Below are positions 52,902 to 62,235 of a DNA stretch of 64,000 nt, in pieces. The DNA comes from Sphingomonas phyllosphaerae 5.2 (GTDB taxonomy: Bacteria > Pseudomonadota > Alphaproteobacteria > Sphingomonadales > Sphingomonadaceae). Position numbers and translations under genes: made by a program. The notes beneath the pieces were generated by a model. The model worked only from the letters and a program-made list of their open reading frames with translations. It ran no database searches and was not told the origin of the DNA. The first letter of the stretch is position 1. Each line of letters begins with the position of its first letter. The DNA lies in contig NZ_ATTI01000001.1 in the NCBI RefSeq assembly GCF_000419605.1, forward strand, positions 562,001 through 626,000. The letters are read 5' to 3'.

Positions 52902-54513
52902 ATGATCCGCATCACCGACCTTAAACTGCCGCTCCATCATGCCGACGAGGCGTTGCCCGCCGCAATCGTCAAGCGGCTGCGCATCACCCCGCGCGACCTG
53001 ATCCGCTTCACCGTGGCGCGGCGCGGGGCCGACGCGCGTGAGCATGGCAAGATCGCGCTGGTCTACACGCTGGACGTAGCGGTGAAGAACGAAGGCACCG
53101 TGCTCGCGCGCAACCGCCGCGACCGCGACGTCTCGCTCACGCCCGACACCCGCTACCGCGCGCCCGCACCGGCGACGGAGGGCGCACCGCGACCGGTGGT
53201 GATCGGCGCCGGGCCGTGCGGGTTGTTCGCCGCGCTGATCCTCGCGCAGGGCGGTTATCGCCCGATCGTGCTGGAGCGCGGCAAGGTGGTGCGCGAACGC
53301 ACCAAGGACACGTGGGGCCTGTGGCGGCGCAGCGTCCTCAACCCCGAATCGAATGTCCAGTACGGGGAGGGCGGGGCAGGGACCTTCTCGGACGGGAAGC
53401 TCTACAGCCGCATCAAGGATCCGCGCTACCTGAACCGCAAGGTGCTGACCGAGTTCGTGAAGGCCGGCGCGCCCGAGGACATCCTGACCGAGGCGCACCC
53501 GCACATCGGCACGTTCCGGCTGGTGACGATGGTCGAGAGCATGCGCGCGACGATCGAGGAACTCGGCGGCGAGTACCGCTTCTCGACTCGCGTCGAGGGG
53601 TTCGACATCGTCGGCGACGGGGAAGGGCGTCGGATGCGCGGGCTGCACCTGAACGACGGCGGCTATCTGGAGGCCGAGCACGTCGTGATGGCGATCGGGC
53701 ACAGCGCGCGATACGTTCGCCACGCTGCTGGAGGCGGGCGTCCATGCCGAAGCCAAGCCGTTCTCGATCGGGGTGCGCATCGAACACCCGCAATCGTGGA
53801 TCGACCGCGCACGCTTCGGCCCCGATGCCGGGCATCCCGTGCTCGGCGCTGCGGAATATCACATTTCGCATCACTGCTCGAACGGGCGCACGGTCTACAG
53901 CTTCTGCATGTGCCCGGGCGGCACTGTCGTCGCCGCCACCTCCGAGGAGGGCCGCGTCGCCACCAACGGCATGAGCCAATATTCGCGCAACGAGCGCAAC
54001 GCCAATTCCGGGTTCGTCGTCGCGATCGACCCGGCGCGTGACTTTCCCGGCGACGCGTTGGCCGGCATCGCGCTGCAGCGCCATTGGGAGGAACGCGCGT
54101 TCGTCGCCGGCGGGTCGAATTACCACGCCCCGGCGCAGCGCGTTGGGGACTTTCTCGCCGCGCGCCCCTCGACGACGCTCGGCAGCGTCGTGCCCTCCTA
54201 CAAGCCCGGCGTGACCCCCACTGACCTCGCCGAATGCCTGCCCGACTTCGCGATCCAGGCGATGCGCGAGGCGATCCCGGTGTTCGGGCGGCAGATCAAG
54301 GGCTACGACCACCCGGACGTGGTGATGACCGGGGTCGAGACGCGCACCTCCTCGCCGGTGCGCTTCACCCGCGGCGATGACCTGCAAAGCCTCAACACGC
54401 GCGGGCTGTATCCGGCCGGGGAGGGCGCGGGCTACGCCGGCGGGATCCTGTCGGCGGCGGTCGACGGCATCCGCGTCGCCGAGGCGGTGGCGGAACGTAT
54501 CGCCGCGGCATGA
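52902..54513 (+). pseudogene. FAD-dependent dehydrogenase (COG2509 type) with frameshift near 53709
   Basis: The first frame encodes a normal start (MIRITDLKLPLHHADEALP), the FAD motif VVIGAGPCGLFAALILAQGG, RSVLNPESNVQYGEGGAGTFSDGKLYSRI and up to MAIGHSAR. There the frame is lost: the codons that continue the family sequence (DTFATLLEAGVHAEAKPFSIGVRIEHPQ) are in the next frame, running to the end at 54513 with ETRTSSPVRFTRG and [23 protein letters not shown]. Restoring two bases (one GC unit in the run at 53704-53710) gives 537 residues, as expected for the family. It is either a real mutation or a sequencing error in a GC run. The downstream gene overlaps its end. Confidence 0.85.
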
Positions 54514-55049
54514 CGCTGATCCTGTTCAACAAGCCGTACGACGTGCTGAGCCAGTTCACCGATCGCGGCGCGCCGGCGACACGCACGACGTTGTCGGACT
54601 TCATCGCCGTGCCGGGTGTCTACCCGGCCGGGCGGCTGGATCGCGACAGTGAAGGATTGCTGCTGCTCACCGACGACGGCCGGCTACAGGCGCGGATCGC
54701 CGATCCGAAGTTCAAACTGCCCAAGACCTATTGGGTGCAGGTCGAGGGCGTCCCCGACGACGCGGCGCTGGCGGCGCTGCGCGACGGTGTCATGCTGAAG
54801 GACGGACCGACCCGCCCTGCCCAGGTCGAGCGCATCGACCCGCCGGCGCTATGGCCGCGCACGCCGCCGATCCGCGTCCGCGCGAGCATCCCCGACAGCT
54901 GGATCGCGTTGACGATCCGTGAGGGGCGCAACCGTCAGGTGCGACGCATGACCGCGGCGGTCGCGCACCCGACGCTGCGGCTGGTGCGCTGGCGGGTCGG
55001 CGAGTGGACGCTGGACGGCATCGACAGTGGCGCGTGGGTGGCGGCGTGA
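54510..55049 (+). CDS. rluE: Pseudouridine synthase RluE (RsuA family)
   Basis: The 179-residue enzyme converts a uridine of 23S rRNA to pseudouridine. It lacks the S4 domain and starts directly with [16 protein letters not shown]. The catalytic Asp44 is in [29 protein letters not shown] and [26 protein letters not shown] complete the family motifs. Its ATG overlaps the preceding stop by 4 bases (ATGA), and its own stop overlaps the next start. Confidence 0.93.
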   Translation: MTLILFNKPYDVLSQFTDRGAPATRTTLSDFIAVPGVYPAGRLDRDSEGLLLLTDDGRLQARIADPKFKLPKTYWVQVEGVPDDAALAALRDGVMLKDGPTRPAQVERIDPPALWPRTPPIRVRASIPDSWIALTIREGRNRQVRRMTAAVAHPTLRLVRWRVGEWTLDGIDSGAWVAA

Positions 55050-55405
55050 AGATCTTCTTCGATGGCGGGCTGCGGCCGGCGGGGATGGAATATGCGCTGG
55101 TCGCCGGGGGACGCACCTGGATGCGCCGCGATCTCGGTCCCGGCACCAGCATGGAAGCGGAGTGGCTGGCGCTGACCGCCGCGTTGCGGCTTGCCGATGA
55201 ATTGGGGTTGGCCGAGGCGGTGTTGCTCGGCGATTCGGCGGCGGTGATCGCGCAGGCGCACGGCGCGATCCGCTGCCCGCCGGCACATCGCCGGCATTTC
55301 GACGATTTCCATGCACTTCCCCGGCCGGAGCGGCTGCGCATCCGCTACATCCGCCGCACGCAGAACCTCGCCGGGATCGCGCTGGAGCGCTACGCGATGG
55401 CGTGA
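55046..55405 (+). CDS. RNase H-like fold protein
   Basis: With GTG 55046, which overlaps the rluE stop (GTGA), the product has 119 residues. It shows the RNase H order of acidic residues: Asp in [18 protein letters not shown], Glu in [21 protein letters not shown], Asp in [17 protein letters not shown]. The last expected acidic position, normally Asp in an N..AD.LA motif, reads NLAGIALE here. So it may be inactive or act differently. It is translationally coupled to rluE, suggesting an RNA-related role. Confidence 0.8.
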   Translation: MKIFFDGGLRPAGMEYALVAGGRTWMRRDLGPGTSMEAEWLALTAALRLADELGLAEAVLLGDSAAVIAQAHGAIRCPPAHRRHFDDFHALPRPERLRIRYIRRTQNLAGIALERYAMA

Positions 55406-55408
55406 GCG

Positions 55409-55933
55409 TTATTCCGCCGCCAGGCGCGCGAACGCCGACGCGTGGCGCGCCTCGCCGCGCACCCCGCACGGCATCAACCCGCCCTGCACCGGCAGCGCCA
55501 TCAATTGCTCACCGGCATAGGGGGAGGTGAAGTTCCTCGCGTAATCGGCGTGGAAGCCGAACCGCTCGTAGAAGCCCGGCTCGCCCAACACGAAGCATAG
55601 CACGACGCGCTCGGCTTCCAGCCGCTCGATACCCGCATGGATCAGCGCCTCGGCCACGCCCTGCCTGCGATAGGCGGCGGCGACCGCAACCGGCGCCAGT
55701 GCGACCGCCGCGATCTCCTTGCCGCCGGCATCGGCCTGCATCCGGCTGAACGCGACCATGCCAGCCAGATCGCCGGCCTCCTCGTCCACGGCGACCAGCA
55801 CGAGCACCATGTCGCCGTCGATGCATAGTCGCCGCACCAGATCGGCCTCGTCGGCGCGCGGGAAGCTGGTGCGCAACAACGCGTCGATCGCGACGACATC
55901 GGGGCCGAGCGCGGTGCGGATCGTGATCGTCAT
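55409..55933 (-). CDS. GNAT-family N-acetyltransferase (YhbS-like)
   Basis: The 174-residue protein has the GNAT acetyl-CoA motif VALAPVAVAAAYRRQGVAEALIHAGIERLEAE and GEPGFYERFGFHADYARNF, in the YhbS group. It begins MTITIRTALGPDVVAIDALLRTSFPRADE. The acceptor is unknown. It lies 4 bases after fabI on the same strand and is convergent with the RNase H-like gene. Confidence 0.92.
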   Translation of the reverse strand: MTITIRTALGPDVVAIDALLRTSFPRADEADLVRRLCIDGDMVLVLVAVDEEAGDLAGMVAFSRMQADAGGKEIAAVALAPVAVAAAYRRQGVAEALIHAGIERLEAERVVLCFVLGEPGFYERFGFHADYARNFTSPYAGEQLMALPVQGGLMPCGVRGEARHASAFARLAAE

Positions 55934-55937
55934 GCCG

Positions 55938-56741
55938 TCATGCCAGTGCGATGTCCGGCGCGTCCTCCGCCTTCATCCCGATCACGTTATAGCCCGCATC
56001 GACATGGTGGATCTCGCCCGTAACGCCGCTCGACAGATCGGACAGCATGTAGAGGCCGGCGCCGCCGACGTCCTCGATCGTCACCGTGCGGCGCAGCGGC
56101 GCGTTCAGCTCGTTCCACTTCAGGATGTAGTTGAAGTCGCCGATCCCGCGCGCGGCCAGCGTCTGGATCGGTCCGGCCGAGATCGCGTTGATGCGGATAT
56201 TGTCCGGGCCGAGATCGACCGCGAGATACTTCACGCTCGTCTCCAGCGCCGCCTTGGCTACGCCCATGACGTTGTAGTGCGGGATGACCTTCTCGGCGCC
56301 GTAATAGGTCAGCGTCAGGATCGCGCCGCCCTCCGGCATCATCGCGCGCGCACGCTGCGCCACCGCGACCAGCGAATAGGCGGAGATGTTCATCGTCATC
56401 AGGAAATTGTCGAGCGTGGTGTCGTAATAGCGCCCGCGCAGCTGCGACTTGTCGGAGAAGCCGATCGCGTGAACGACGAAGTCGATCGTGGACCATTCCT
56501 GCGCCAGGGCCGCGAAGGTTTCATCCAGCGCCGCCATGTCCGCCACGTCGCAATCGAACAGCCGCGCGACGCCGAGCTGCTCGGCCAGCGGGCGCACCCG
56601 CTTTTCCATGGCCGCGCCCTGGTAGGAGAAGGCCAGTTCGGCCCCCGCCTCGCTCAGCTGCTTGGCGATACCCCAGGCCAGCGACTTGTCATTGGCCAGC
56701 CCCATGATGAGCCCGCGCTTGCCCGCCATCAATCCGTTCAC
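55938..56741 (-). CDS. fabI: Enoyl-[acyl-carrier-protein] reductase FabI
   Basis: FabI performs the last reduction of fatty-acid elongation with NADH and is the triclosan target. The GTG at 56741 gives MNGLMAGKRGLIMGLANDKSLAWGIAK, the expected start, with AGGA upstream; 267 residues. Catalytic Tyr156 and Lys163 (HYNVMGVAKAALE) have the same numbers as in E. coli FabI. RTVTIEDVGGAGLYMLSDLSSGVTGEIHHVDAGYN closes the fold. It overlaps the yihY-like gene by 53 bases. Confidence 0.96.
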   Translation of the reverse strand: MNGLMAGKRGLIMGLANDKSLAWGIAKQLSEAGAELAFSYQGAAMEKRVRPLAEQLGVARLFDCDVADMAALDETFAALAQEWSTIDFVVHAIGFSDKSQLRGRYYDTTLDNFLMTMNISAYSLVAVAQRARAMMPEGGAILTLTYYGAEKVIPHYNVMGVAKAALETSVKYLAVDLGPDNIRINAISAGPIQTLAARGIGDFNYILKWNELNAPLRRTVTIEDVGGAGLYMLSDLSSGVTGEIHHVDAGYNVIGMKAEDAPDIALA

Positions 56742-57708
56742 GCGATGTCCTGCTCTCTTCTTCCGTCTGTTCCGCCCCCTCTACAACCGCTTCGGGCGGC
56801 TCCGCCAGTGCTGCGTTGAGATGGGCGCCGAACACCAGCCCCAGACCGATCAGATAGAAGAAGAGCAGCATCACCACCACACCGGCCAGGCTGCCATAGG
56901 TAAGGTCGTAGCCGCCGAGCTGCGACAGCGCCCACGGCAGCCCGGCGGTCATGCTGACCCACCAGACCGTCGTGAACAGCGCGCCGGGCCACTTCGGCAC
57001 CTCGGCGCGGCGATACTTGCCCGGGGTGACCGAGTAGAACAGCATGTAAAGCGCGCCGAACATGATCACCGCGGGCACCAGTCGCGCGATGTTCAGCCAT
57101 TCCGCGACATGCTGCGCCACCGGCAGCAGGCGGTAGATGAACTGCTCGGCAGCAGTGATGATGCCTTGCACCAGGAACGCGAACAGCGCGATCACGACCG
57201 ACGCGACGATCGCGAGGCTCAGCCCCAGCCGCGCCCGCCACAGCGATTGCGACGAGCGCGTACCATAAGCGCGGCGGAAAATGTCGCGGATCGTCTCGGC
57301 GAAGCTGCCGACGGTCCACAAGCCGACGAGCGCGCCGAACCACAGCAGCGGGCCGGTACGTGCCTGCAGCACGTTGCCGATCGGGGTGCGCAGCACGTCG
57401 GCGACGTCGCGCGGCAGCACCGACAGGAAGCCGGCGAGCCCGTGCCGAACCTCGTCGCTCTGCCCGAAGACCGAGGCGATCGCCGCGGCGACGATGAAGA
57501 ACGGGAAGACCGTCATCAGCGCGAGATAGGCGAGGTTGCCGGCGTGGATGAAGCCGTCCGTCCACACACCGAGCAGCGCACGCTTCATCACTTCCAGCGA
57601 ATATACGCCGGGTCGGAGCCGCGCCAGTTTGCGGTCGAGCCGGCGGTACGCGGCACCGTGCTGGCGGCCGCGATCCTCCGGCGTCAGCGATAGGGGTACG
57701 TCCGACAC
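56689..57708 (-). CDS. YihY/BrkB-family inner membrane protein
   Basis: The 339-residue protein has six or so membrane helices with the family pattern GNLAYLALMTVFPFFIVAAAIASVFG, LLWFGALVGLWTVGSFAETIRDIFRRAYG, ALYMLFYSVTPGKYRRAEVPKWPGALFTTVWWV and LAGVVVMLLFFYLIGLGLVFGAHLNAAL. Its acidic and Arg-rich tail extends 53 bases into fabI. Function unknown, although one relative was once misannotated as RNase BN. It is likely cotranscribed with fabI. Confidence 0.9.
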   Translation of the reverse strand: MSDVPLSLTPEDRGRQHGAAYRRLDRKLARLRPGVYSLEVMKRALLGVWTDGFIHAGNLAYLALMTVFPFFIVAAAIASVFGQSDEVRHGLAGFLSVLPRDVADVLRTPIGNVLQARTGPLLWFGALVGLWTVGSFAETIRDIFRRAYGTRSSQSLWRARLGLSLAIVASVVIALFAFLVQGIITAAEQFIYRLLPVAQHVAEWLNIARLVPAVIMFGALYMLFYSVTPGKYRRAEVPKWPGALFTTVWWVSMTAGLPWALSQLGGYDLTYGSLAGVVVMLLFFYLIGLGLVFGAHLNAALAEPPEAVVEGAEQTEEESRTSRERIDGGQARAHHGAGQ

Positions 57709-57714
57709 GTCATG

Positions 57715-58656
57715 TCAGACGCCCATCGCAGCACGCGGGTTCCCGCCACCTTCCCAGTCGGCGACGAACGCCTTCAGCGCCGCATCGTCGGCCGGCACGT
57801 CGACGGTCAGCGTCACCAATTGATCGCCACGTCCGCCGCCTTTGCGATGAAAGCCTTTTCCTTTCAAACGCAAGGTCTTGCCCGAGGTTGCCCCGGCCGG
57901 AACCGCGATCATCACCGGGTTTTCGACCGTCGGGCACTTTACCTTGCCACCCTCGACCGCTTCCTTGAGCGTGATCGGCAAATCGAGGCGAACGTCGTCG
58001 CCCTCGCGCGTGAAGAAGCGGTGCGGCTGGATCTCGATCGTGACGATCGCATCGCCGGCGCCACCCGGCCCGTCATCGCCCTTGCCCGCGAGCCGCATCT
58101 GCGTCCCGGTCTCGACGCCGGCCGGCAGTTTCAGGTCGATCGTGCTGCCACCGGCCAAGGTGACGCGTTGCGGCGCGAGCGTCGCGGCATCGATGAAGGG
58201 GACGCGCAACGCGTAGGCGACGTTGCCGCCCTTGGCCGGGGCCGCGCGGCGCCCGAAGCCGCTGGAGAAGCCACCCGCCGCACCGCCGCCGCGGGTGCGG
58301 CCGCCGAACAGCCCCTCGAAGATGTCGCTCATGTCCGGCGTCTCGGCCCCGCCCATGTCGAAGCCCTGCGAGCGGAACCCGCCCGCGCCGGGTTGCGCGC
58401 GGCCCCCGGCTCCGAAGCCGAACGGCGCGGCGGGATTGCCGTCCCCGTCGATCTCGCCGCGGTCGAAACGCGCGCGCTTGTCCTTGTCGGTCAACAGGTC
58501 GTAGGCACCGGTAACTTGCCCGAACTTCTCCGCGGCCTTGGGATTGTCGCGGTTGCGGTCGGGATGCAGCTCCTTGGCGAGCTTGCGATACGCCTTCTTG
58601 ATGTCCGCCTCGCTGGCGCCGCGCGCCACGCCCAGCGTCGCATATGGATCGGCCAT
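57715..58656 (-). CDS. DnaJ-like cochaperone (CbpA type)
   Basis: The 313-residue protein has an N-terminal J domain (DPYATLGVARGASEADIKKAYRKLAKELHPDRNRDN) with the HPD motif, a Gly-rich linker, and two C-terminal beta-sandwich domains (GVETGTQMRLAGKGDDG; HRFFTREGDDVRLDLPITLKEAVEGGKVKCPT; GKTLRLKGKGFHRKGGGRGDQLVTL). The Cys-rich zinc finger of DnaJ is missing, as in CbpA. It stimulates DnaK. Located directly upstream of the yihY-like gene with 6 bases between. Confidence 0.94.
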   Translation of the reverse strand: MADPYATLGVARGASEADIKKAYRKLAKELHPDRNRDNPKAAEKFGQVTGAYDLLTDKDKRARFDRGEIDGDGNPAAPFGFGAGGRAQPGAGGFRSQGFDMGGAETPDMSDIFEGLFGGRTRGGGAAGGFSSGFGRRAAPAKGGNVAYALRVPFIDAATLAPQRVTLAGGSTIDLKLPAGVETGTQMRLAGKGDDGPGGAGDAIVTIEIQPHRFFTREGDDVRLDLPITLKEAVEGGKVKCPTVENPVMIAVPAGATSGKTLRLKGKGFHRKGGGRGDQLVTLTVDVPADDAALKAFVADWEGGGNPRAAMGV

Positions 58657-58732
58657 GTCTTCCCCGATTGGTGTGTTACTCGCCTATGTGGGGCGTTGCG
58701 GCGCGGAAGGCAATCGGCGCGGACCGGACGGA

Positions 58733-59614
58733 CTATTCGGCGACCGGCGCGACGTCGACGCTGACCTCCATCGCCTGTGCGCCGGAGCCGAGCACGACGC
58801 CGTCGACCGGCGCGATCTCGGCATAATCGCGGCCCACGGCGACGATGATATGGTCACCCGCCATCCAGATGCCGTTGGTGGGATCGACGCCGACCCAGCC
58901 GCGCGACGGGCCGCACCAGATCAGCACCCAGGCGTGCGTGGCGTCGGCGCCGACCAGCCGCGCCTGTCCGGGCGGCGGAATGGTACGGATATAGCCAGAG
59001 GCATAGGCGGCGGGCAGGCCGGCGGCGCGCAAGCCGGTCAGCATGATCTGCGCGAAATCCTGGCAGACGCCGCGGCGCTTGCGGAACGCTTCGTGCGGAG
59101 GCGTGTCGACCAGCGTGGCGGCGGGATCGAAGGCCAGGTCGCGCTGGATACGCTGCGCCAGCGCGATGCCCGCCTCCAGCACGTTCCGGTCGGGCGCGAG
59201 ATCGGGCGCGCAATAATCGGCGATCTCACGATCCAGCGGGATCAGCGGCGAGGGGTAGAGGTACGCCGCCGGCCCGGCCGCCGAAAGGTCGTTGGAGGCA
59301 CGCGCCCACGCCGAAACCTCGGCGATCGTCGGATCGGTGGCGTCGGGCACCGGCACCAGCCGGTCGACGGTGAGCCGCGCGACGCTCTCGATCGTCAGGT
59401 GGCGGACGCGTTCGTCGACGACCAGCCGGGTGACATGCGCCAGACCGGCCTCGGCATGGGCGGGCGAGGTGCGACCCGACGGCGCGACATGGAGTGCATA
59501 TTCCTCCAGCCGCTGGCCCGGCCAGTCGATCGGCTTCAGCCGCAGGTTGCACCGCGCGAACTTGACCGCATTGCCATAGTCGAAACGGGTGATGTGGCGG
59601 ATGTCGTAACGCAT
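58733..59614 (-). CDS. Transglutaminase-like protease/transferase (locus 2)
   Basis: The 293-residue product has the bacterial transglutaminase N-domain (MRYDIRHITRFDYGNAVKFARCNLRLKP) and a full catalytic triad: Cys184 in KRRGVCQDFAQIML, His227 in GADATHAWVLIW, Asp244 in GWVGVDPTNG. A GTG at 59626 is an alternative start. It lies downstream of the fused ATP-grasp/alpha-E gene and is the paralogue of the Ser-bearing gene at 21352. Such proteins may hydrolyse or remodel the peptide-like product of the ligase. Confidence 0.93.
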   Translation of the reverse strand: MRYDIRHITRFDYGNAVKFARCNLRLKPIDWPGQRLEEYALHVAPSGRTSPAHAEAGLAHVTRLVVDERVRHLTIESVARLTVDRLVPVPDATDPTIAEVSAWARASNDLSAAGPAAYLYPSPLIPLDREIADYCAPDLAPDRNVLEAGIALAQRIQRDLAFDPAATLVDTPPHEAFRKRRGVCQDFAQIMLTGLRAAGLPAAYASGYIRTIPPPGQARLVGADATHAWVLIWCGPSRGWVGVDPTNGIWMAGDHIIVAVGRDYAEIAPVDGVVLGSGAQAMEVSVDVAPVAE

Positions 59615-59659
59615 GGAATCAGCCACGGTCCTCGTTCGTCCGGCGCGGCGGATGGTCGC

Positions 59660-62128
59660 TCATGCCAATGTCAGCCCGCTGGCGCGCAGCGGCTCGGCGC
59701 CTTGCAGGAAATAGCGATGCGCGATCGCCTCCGACAGGCGGAAGAGTCGACGTTCGACCTCGTTCAGCGTCTCGGGATCGAGCAACGCGGCCTGCGCCGG
59801 CGCGACAAGCGCGTAGAGTTCGGTCGCCTCGATCTGTTGCGGCTCGGCCATGCCGTCGTCGTCGAGCACCGGCAGCGCCGCGAGATGCTCGCGGATCCGT
59901 TCGACCTGGAAGGCGAGTGCGCGCGGATTGCCGGGGTCGAGCACGGTCAGGTCGACCACCGGCACGCGCGCGATCCCGGTCAGGTAACGCTGGCGATAGC
60001 TGATCTGGCTGTCGGCAAGGTCGAGCAGCGTCGAAAGATCGTCGGCGGAGGCGCCACTCATCCCGAACGCGCGCGCGGCACGTACGTTGGCGCGCGCGCG
60101 CTCTACGCGGCGGCCCAGGTCGTGAAAGCGCCACGATGCGGTGCGCCCCATATGTTCCGCCGACAGTCCGGCGATCGCGGCGTAGCGGCGCTGGAGCGAG
60201 CCGGCGCGGTCGAGCGTCCCGCGGTGCGTGGGAAAGGGCGCGTCGAGCAGGCGGACCATGTCCACCGACAACCGATCGCGCGAGCCGCCGGCGATCCGCT
60301 GCGCATGGGTGTTGATCGCGGCGACCGACTGCCAACCACCTTCCTGCGTCTCCATCGCCATTCGTGCGAAGGCGGTCAGATCGGCGCGGCGCAGGCTGGC
60401 GGGCGGCGGCGCGGCGCCGGTGTCGACGATCTCGGCGACCAGTCGCGCGATCGTCGTCTCGTCCGGCGCAGCACCGGGCTCGGCATCGATCGAGTGCCCG
60501 AGCATGACACGGATCGCCGCCAGCAACGCCTCTCCGCGCTCCAGATAGCGGCCCAGCCAGAAGAAATTGTCCGCGACGCGGCTCGGCAACGTGCCGGGAT
60601 TACGCCGGATGTGCAGCGAGTCGGGCGCCGGAAGCAGCGACACAGGCGCGACGGGGTCCGCGCCATGGACGCAGACGTCGGCGGACCACGTTCCTTCGCC
60701 CATCACCGCCGCGCGCGGATCGGGATGCTCGCCGATCCGCGCGAATCCGCCGGGCAGCACCTGCCAGCGGCCTGTTGCATCGCGTGCCGCGAAGACGCGC
60801 AGCGTGAACGGGCGCGGCTCCAGCTGGTCACCGATCACCACGGGCATTGTCGACAATCGCACGATTTCCTGCCCGACATAATCCTGCGGACGCCGGGTGA
60901 GGTCGTCGAGGAAGGCGGCGCGCTGCTCCGGCGTCAGGTCCGCACCGGCGATCGGGGCATCGCCCGGCAGCCCCAGCGTGCGCGCACCGAACGCGGACGA
61001 CAGCAGCATGGAATCGAGTTCGGCCGCGACATGCGCCGCCTCGCGGGGCTGCCCGCACCACCATGTCGCGATGTTGGGCAGGATCAGGTCGGCGCCGGTC
61101 AGCCGCGTGGCGAGCTGCGGCAGGAACGCGCTGAACGCCGCACTCTCCAGCACCCCCGCGCCAGGCGCGTTGGCAAGCACGACATTGCCCTGCGCCCAGA
61201 CGTCGATCAGCCCCGGCACGCCGATCCGCGAGTGCGAGTCGAACGCCAGCGGATCGAGCAGCCGCGGGTCGAGCCGTCGCCAGAGGGCGTCGATACGCTT
61301 CAGCCCGCCGATCGTGCGGACGTACAGCCGATCCTCCAGTGCCGCGAGATCATCGCCCTCGACCAGCAGCAGCCCGAGATATCGCGCGAGATGCGCCTGC
61401 TCGGGGTAGCTGGGATTGTAGCGGCCCGGCGTCAGCAACCCGATGCGCGGGTCGGTACGCTCGCACGCCGCGGCCAGCCCCTCGCGGAACGCCGCGAAGA
61501 AGGGCGCGTGGCGGCGTACGTTGAGGCGCGCCTGCAACCCGCCGAGCGTGCGGCTGACCGCCAGCCGGTTCTCCAGCGCATATCCCGCGCCGGTCGGGGC
61601 GCGGAGATGGTCGGCGAGCACGCGCCACTCGCCCGCCGGGCTGCGCCCAAGGTCGATCGCGACGAAATGCAGATGGTGGCCACCGGGTGGCGAAAGTCCG
61701 ACCAGCGGGCGGAGATAGAGCGGGCTGCCGGTGACGAGCGGCGCGGGGATATGTCCGCGCGCGACCAGCCGGGCGTCGCCGTACAGGTCCTTCAGGATCG
61801 TCTCGAACAGGTCGGCGCGCTGCACGACGCCGCGCTCGATCGTCGCCCACTCGTCGTTCTCGATCAACAGCGGGACCGGGCTCACCGGCCACGGCCGCTC
61901 GCTGTCCTCGCCGATGATGCGGAAGCCGGTGCCGATGTCTGCGGCATGGCGTTGCACCCGTTCGCGCGCGTGCCCGAGATCATCGCCGGCGACTGCCGAC
62001 AGTTCCTCAAGCACCGCGATCCACGGCGCGGCGGCGGCGGCGCGCATCGTATCGGCAGGCGCGCCGCCATAGCCGTCGTACCGGCGGCGGGCATGCGTCC
62101 CGGTGTCATGGACAGGCTGTGTGGCCAG
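59660..62128 (-). CDS. Fused circularly permuted ATP-grasp / alpha-E protein (locus 2), CTG start proposed
   Basis: The 822-residue product joins both families. Residues about 15-455 are the ATP-grasp part (RRYDGYGGAPAD, PVPLLIENDEWATIERGVVQRADLFETILKDLYGDARLV, RAPTGAGYALENRLAVSRTLG, LLTPGRYNPSYPEQAHLARYLG, IGVPGLIDVWAQGNVVLANAPGAGVLES); the rest is alpha-E (LPSRVADNFFWLGRYLERGEALLAAIR; RRVERARANVRAARAFG). No ATG, GTG or TTG exists before the conserved YDGY segment; a CTG at 62128 lies 5 nt after a perfect AAGGAGG site. An in-frame ATG near PADTM would remove conserved residues. Confidence 0.88.
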   Translation of the reverse strand: MATQPVHDTGTHARRRYDGYGGAPADTMRAAAAAPWIAVLEELSAVAGDDLGHARERVQRHAADIGTGFRIIGEDSERPWPVSPVPLLIENDEWATIERGVVQRADLFETILKDLYGDARLVARGHIPAPLVTGSPLYLRPLVGLSPPGGHHLHFVAIDLGRSPAGEWRVLADHLRAPTGAGYALENRLAVSRTLGGLQARLNVRRHAPFFAAFREGLAAACERTDPRIGLLTPGRYNPSYPEQAHLARYLGLLLVEGDDLAALEDRLYVRTIGGLKRIDALWRRLDPRLLDPLAFDSHSRIGVPGLIDVWAQGNVVLANAPGAGVLESAAFSAFLPQLATRLTGADLILPNIATWWCGQPREAAHVAAELDSMLLSSAFGARTLGLPGDAPIAGADLTPEQRAAFLDDLTRRPQDYVGQEIVRLSTMPVVIGDQLEPRPFTLRVFAARDATGRWQVLPGGFARIGEHPDPRAAVMGEGTWSADVCVHGADPVAPVSLLPAPDSLHIRRNPGTLPSRVADNFFWLGRYLERGEALLAAIRVMLGHSIDAEPGAAPDETTIARLVAEIVDTGAAPPPASLRRADLTAFARMAMETQEGGWQSVAAINTHAQRIAGGSRDRLSVDMVRLLDAPFPTHRGTLDRAGSLQRRYAAIAGLSAEHMGRTASWRFHDLGRRVERARANVRAARAFGMSGASADDLSTLLDLADSQISYRQRYLTGIARVPVVDLTVLDPGNPRALAFQVERIREHLAALPVLDDDGMAEPQQIEATELYALVAPAQAALLDPETLNEVERRLFRLSEAIAHRYFLQGAEPLRASGLTLA

Positions 62129-62235
62129 CGGTTCCTCCTTCAGCGAACCGTCGCGGACCCTAGTGGAGCGCCGGGGACAAGAAAACGTAATTATGGGCGG
62201 CGCACGCTTATTCCGCAGTTGATCGGCGCAAGTGT

